From assembly GCA_003166055.1 (NCBI GenBank), contig PMWR01000131.1, positions 1 to 5,694 on the forward strand: a stretch of 5,694 bases of DNA. The letters run 5' to 3'. Shown here one piece after another: positions 5,452 through 5,694 of the stretch (positions within the stretch are counted from its first letter, which is position 1; each line of letters opens with the position of its first letter). The position numbers and the translations under genes are program-made. Below the pieces are notes generated by a model. That model searched no databases. It was not told the origin of the DNA and was given only the letters and a program-made list of their open reading frames with translations. This DNA comes from Acidobacteriaceae bacterium (GTDB lineage: Bacteria > Acidobacteriota > Terriglobia > Terriglobales > Acidobacteriaceae).

Positions 5452-5694
5452 AATGGTCAAGACAACTCTAACGCGACAACCGCCGCCGCGCGCTCAATGC
5501 ATCGCCCCTCGAACCCTCCTGGTCACCCTGTCCTGTGTCTCCAAACGGCCTCCCACTTGTAATTCAATTGCATTACAAATGGCTCCAACCGCCCCTCGCA
5601 ACGAAATCCCCGTCTCCCCAACAAGTTTCCGCAGGTGTTTTGCCGATAATTAAACTCCGTTGGCGCACAATCATTTCAGAGTCCAACACAAACG
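5452..5694. other. Non-coding region upstream of the restriction remnant
   Basis: I see no convincing gene here. The only notable reading frame is a 24-codon one on the plus strand (ATG 5579 to TAA 5653) that begins MAPTAPRNEIPV directly after the palindrome at 5557-5578. It has no ribosome binding site and matches nothing I recognise. The promoter of the former restriction gene should lie here, but no clear -35/-10 pair can be named. Confidence 0.5.
5557..5578. promoter_or_regulatory. 22-bp AT-rich palindrome, operator-like
   Basis: TTGTAATTCAA (5557-5567) meets TTGCATTACAA (5568-5578), a dyad matching at 10 of 11 positions with no spacer. The outer TTGTAA/TTACAA half-sites resemble those bound by ribbon-helix-helix antitoxins such as RelB. 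It lies about 105 bp upstream of the restriction remnant and 1 bp before a short plus-strand ATG, so it could regulate either direction. Its AT-rich composition stands out in GC-rich surroundings. The regulator is unknown, and no regulator gene is present in the window. Confidence 0.55.

Noticed and set aside
5155..5460. Intact 101-codon gene from TTG 5460
   Set aside because: After residue 61 the translation turns into Gly/Arg/Glu-rich noise while the type ISP similarity continues in the neighbouring frame; it is the first half of a frameshifted gene.
1..5694. CRISPR array, tRNA, rRNA, integrase or transposase gene
   Set aside because: No regularly spaced direct repeats, cloverleaf, rRNA sequence or DDE/tyrosine/serine recombinase motifs were seen on either strand.

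Overview
The window looks like chromosomal DNA of a GC-rich bacterium. A split KdpD (the N-terminal domain as its own gene, next to a separate PAS kinase-like protein) and a hairpin-filled intergenic region would fit a soil Acidobacteriota, but that is a guess from memory, not a measurement. Every convincing gene lies on the minus strand, so genes are read from right to left.

Reading in that direction: (1) 5694-5452 is non-coding and holds a 22-bp near-perfect AT-rich palindrome. (2) 5451-5085 is the frameshifted N-terminus (nuclease end) of a single-chain type ISP restriction-modification enzyme. (3) 5065-3096 is a two-gene unit with an ATGA stop/start overlap: an OLD/ABC-type AAA ATPase and a small PIN-like nuclease candidate. 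(4) 3084-2617 is the C-terminus (specificity end) of the same kind of type ISP enzyme, without a start codon. (5) 2616-2136 is about 480 bp without a gene, carrying at least four strong inverted repeats. (6) 2135-729 is a membrane-anchored HAMP-PAS-kinase-like protein. (7) 725-1 is the KdpD N-terminal domain, running off the left edge.

The main result is the architecture of 5451-2617. The two ends of one type ISP restriction gene lie in the right order and orientation, but its middle (translocase, methyltransferase and most of the rest) is gone and the ATPase-PIN pair sits in its place. Hand-counted lines of the pair are 42-50% GC, against 65-75% in the flanks, so it is probably imported. I read it as a candidate two-gene anti-phage system (ATPase sensor plus PIN nuclease effector) that replaced the core of an older restriction system. 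A 9-bp perfect inverted repeat lies at its upstream edge.

The second result is that the kinase-like protein has an intact ATP-binding domain but has lost the phospho-accepting histidine: the usual S-H-E-L-R-T-P is S-R-K-L-R-D-P here. It lies 3 bp upstream of the KdpD N-domain gene, so the two probably act together in potassium or turgor sensing, with the kinase-like subunit unable to autophosphorylate in the usual way.
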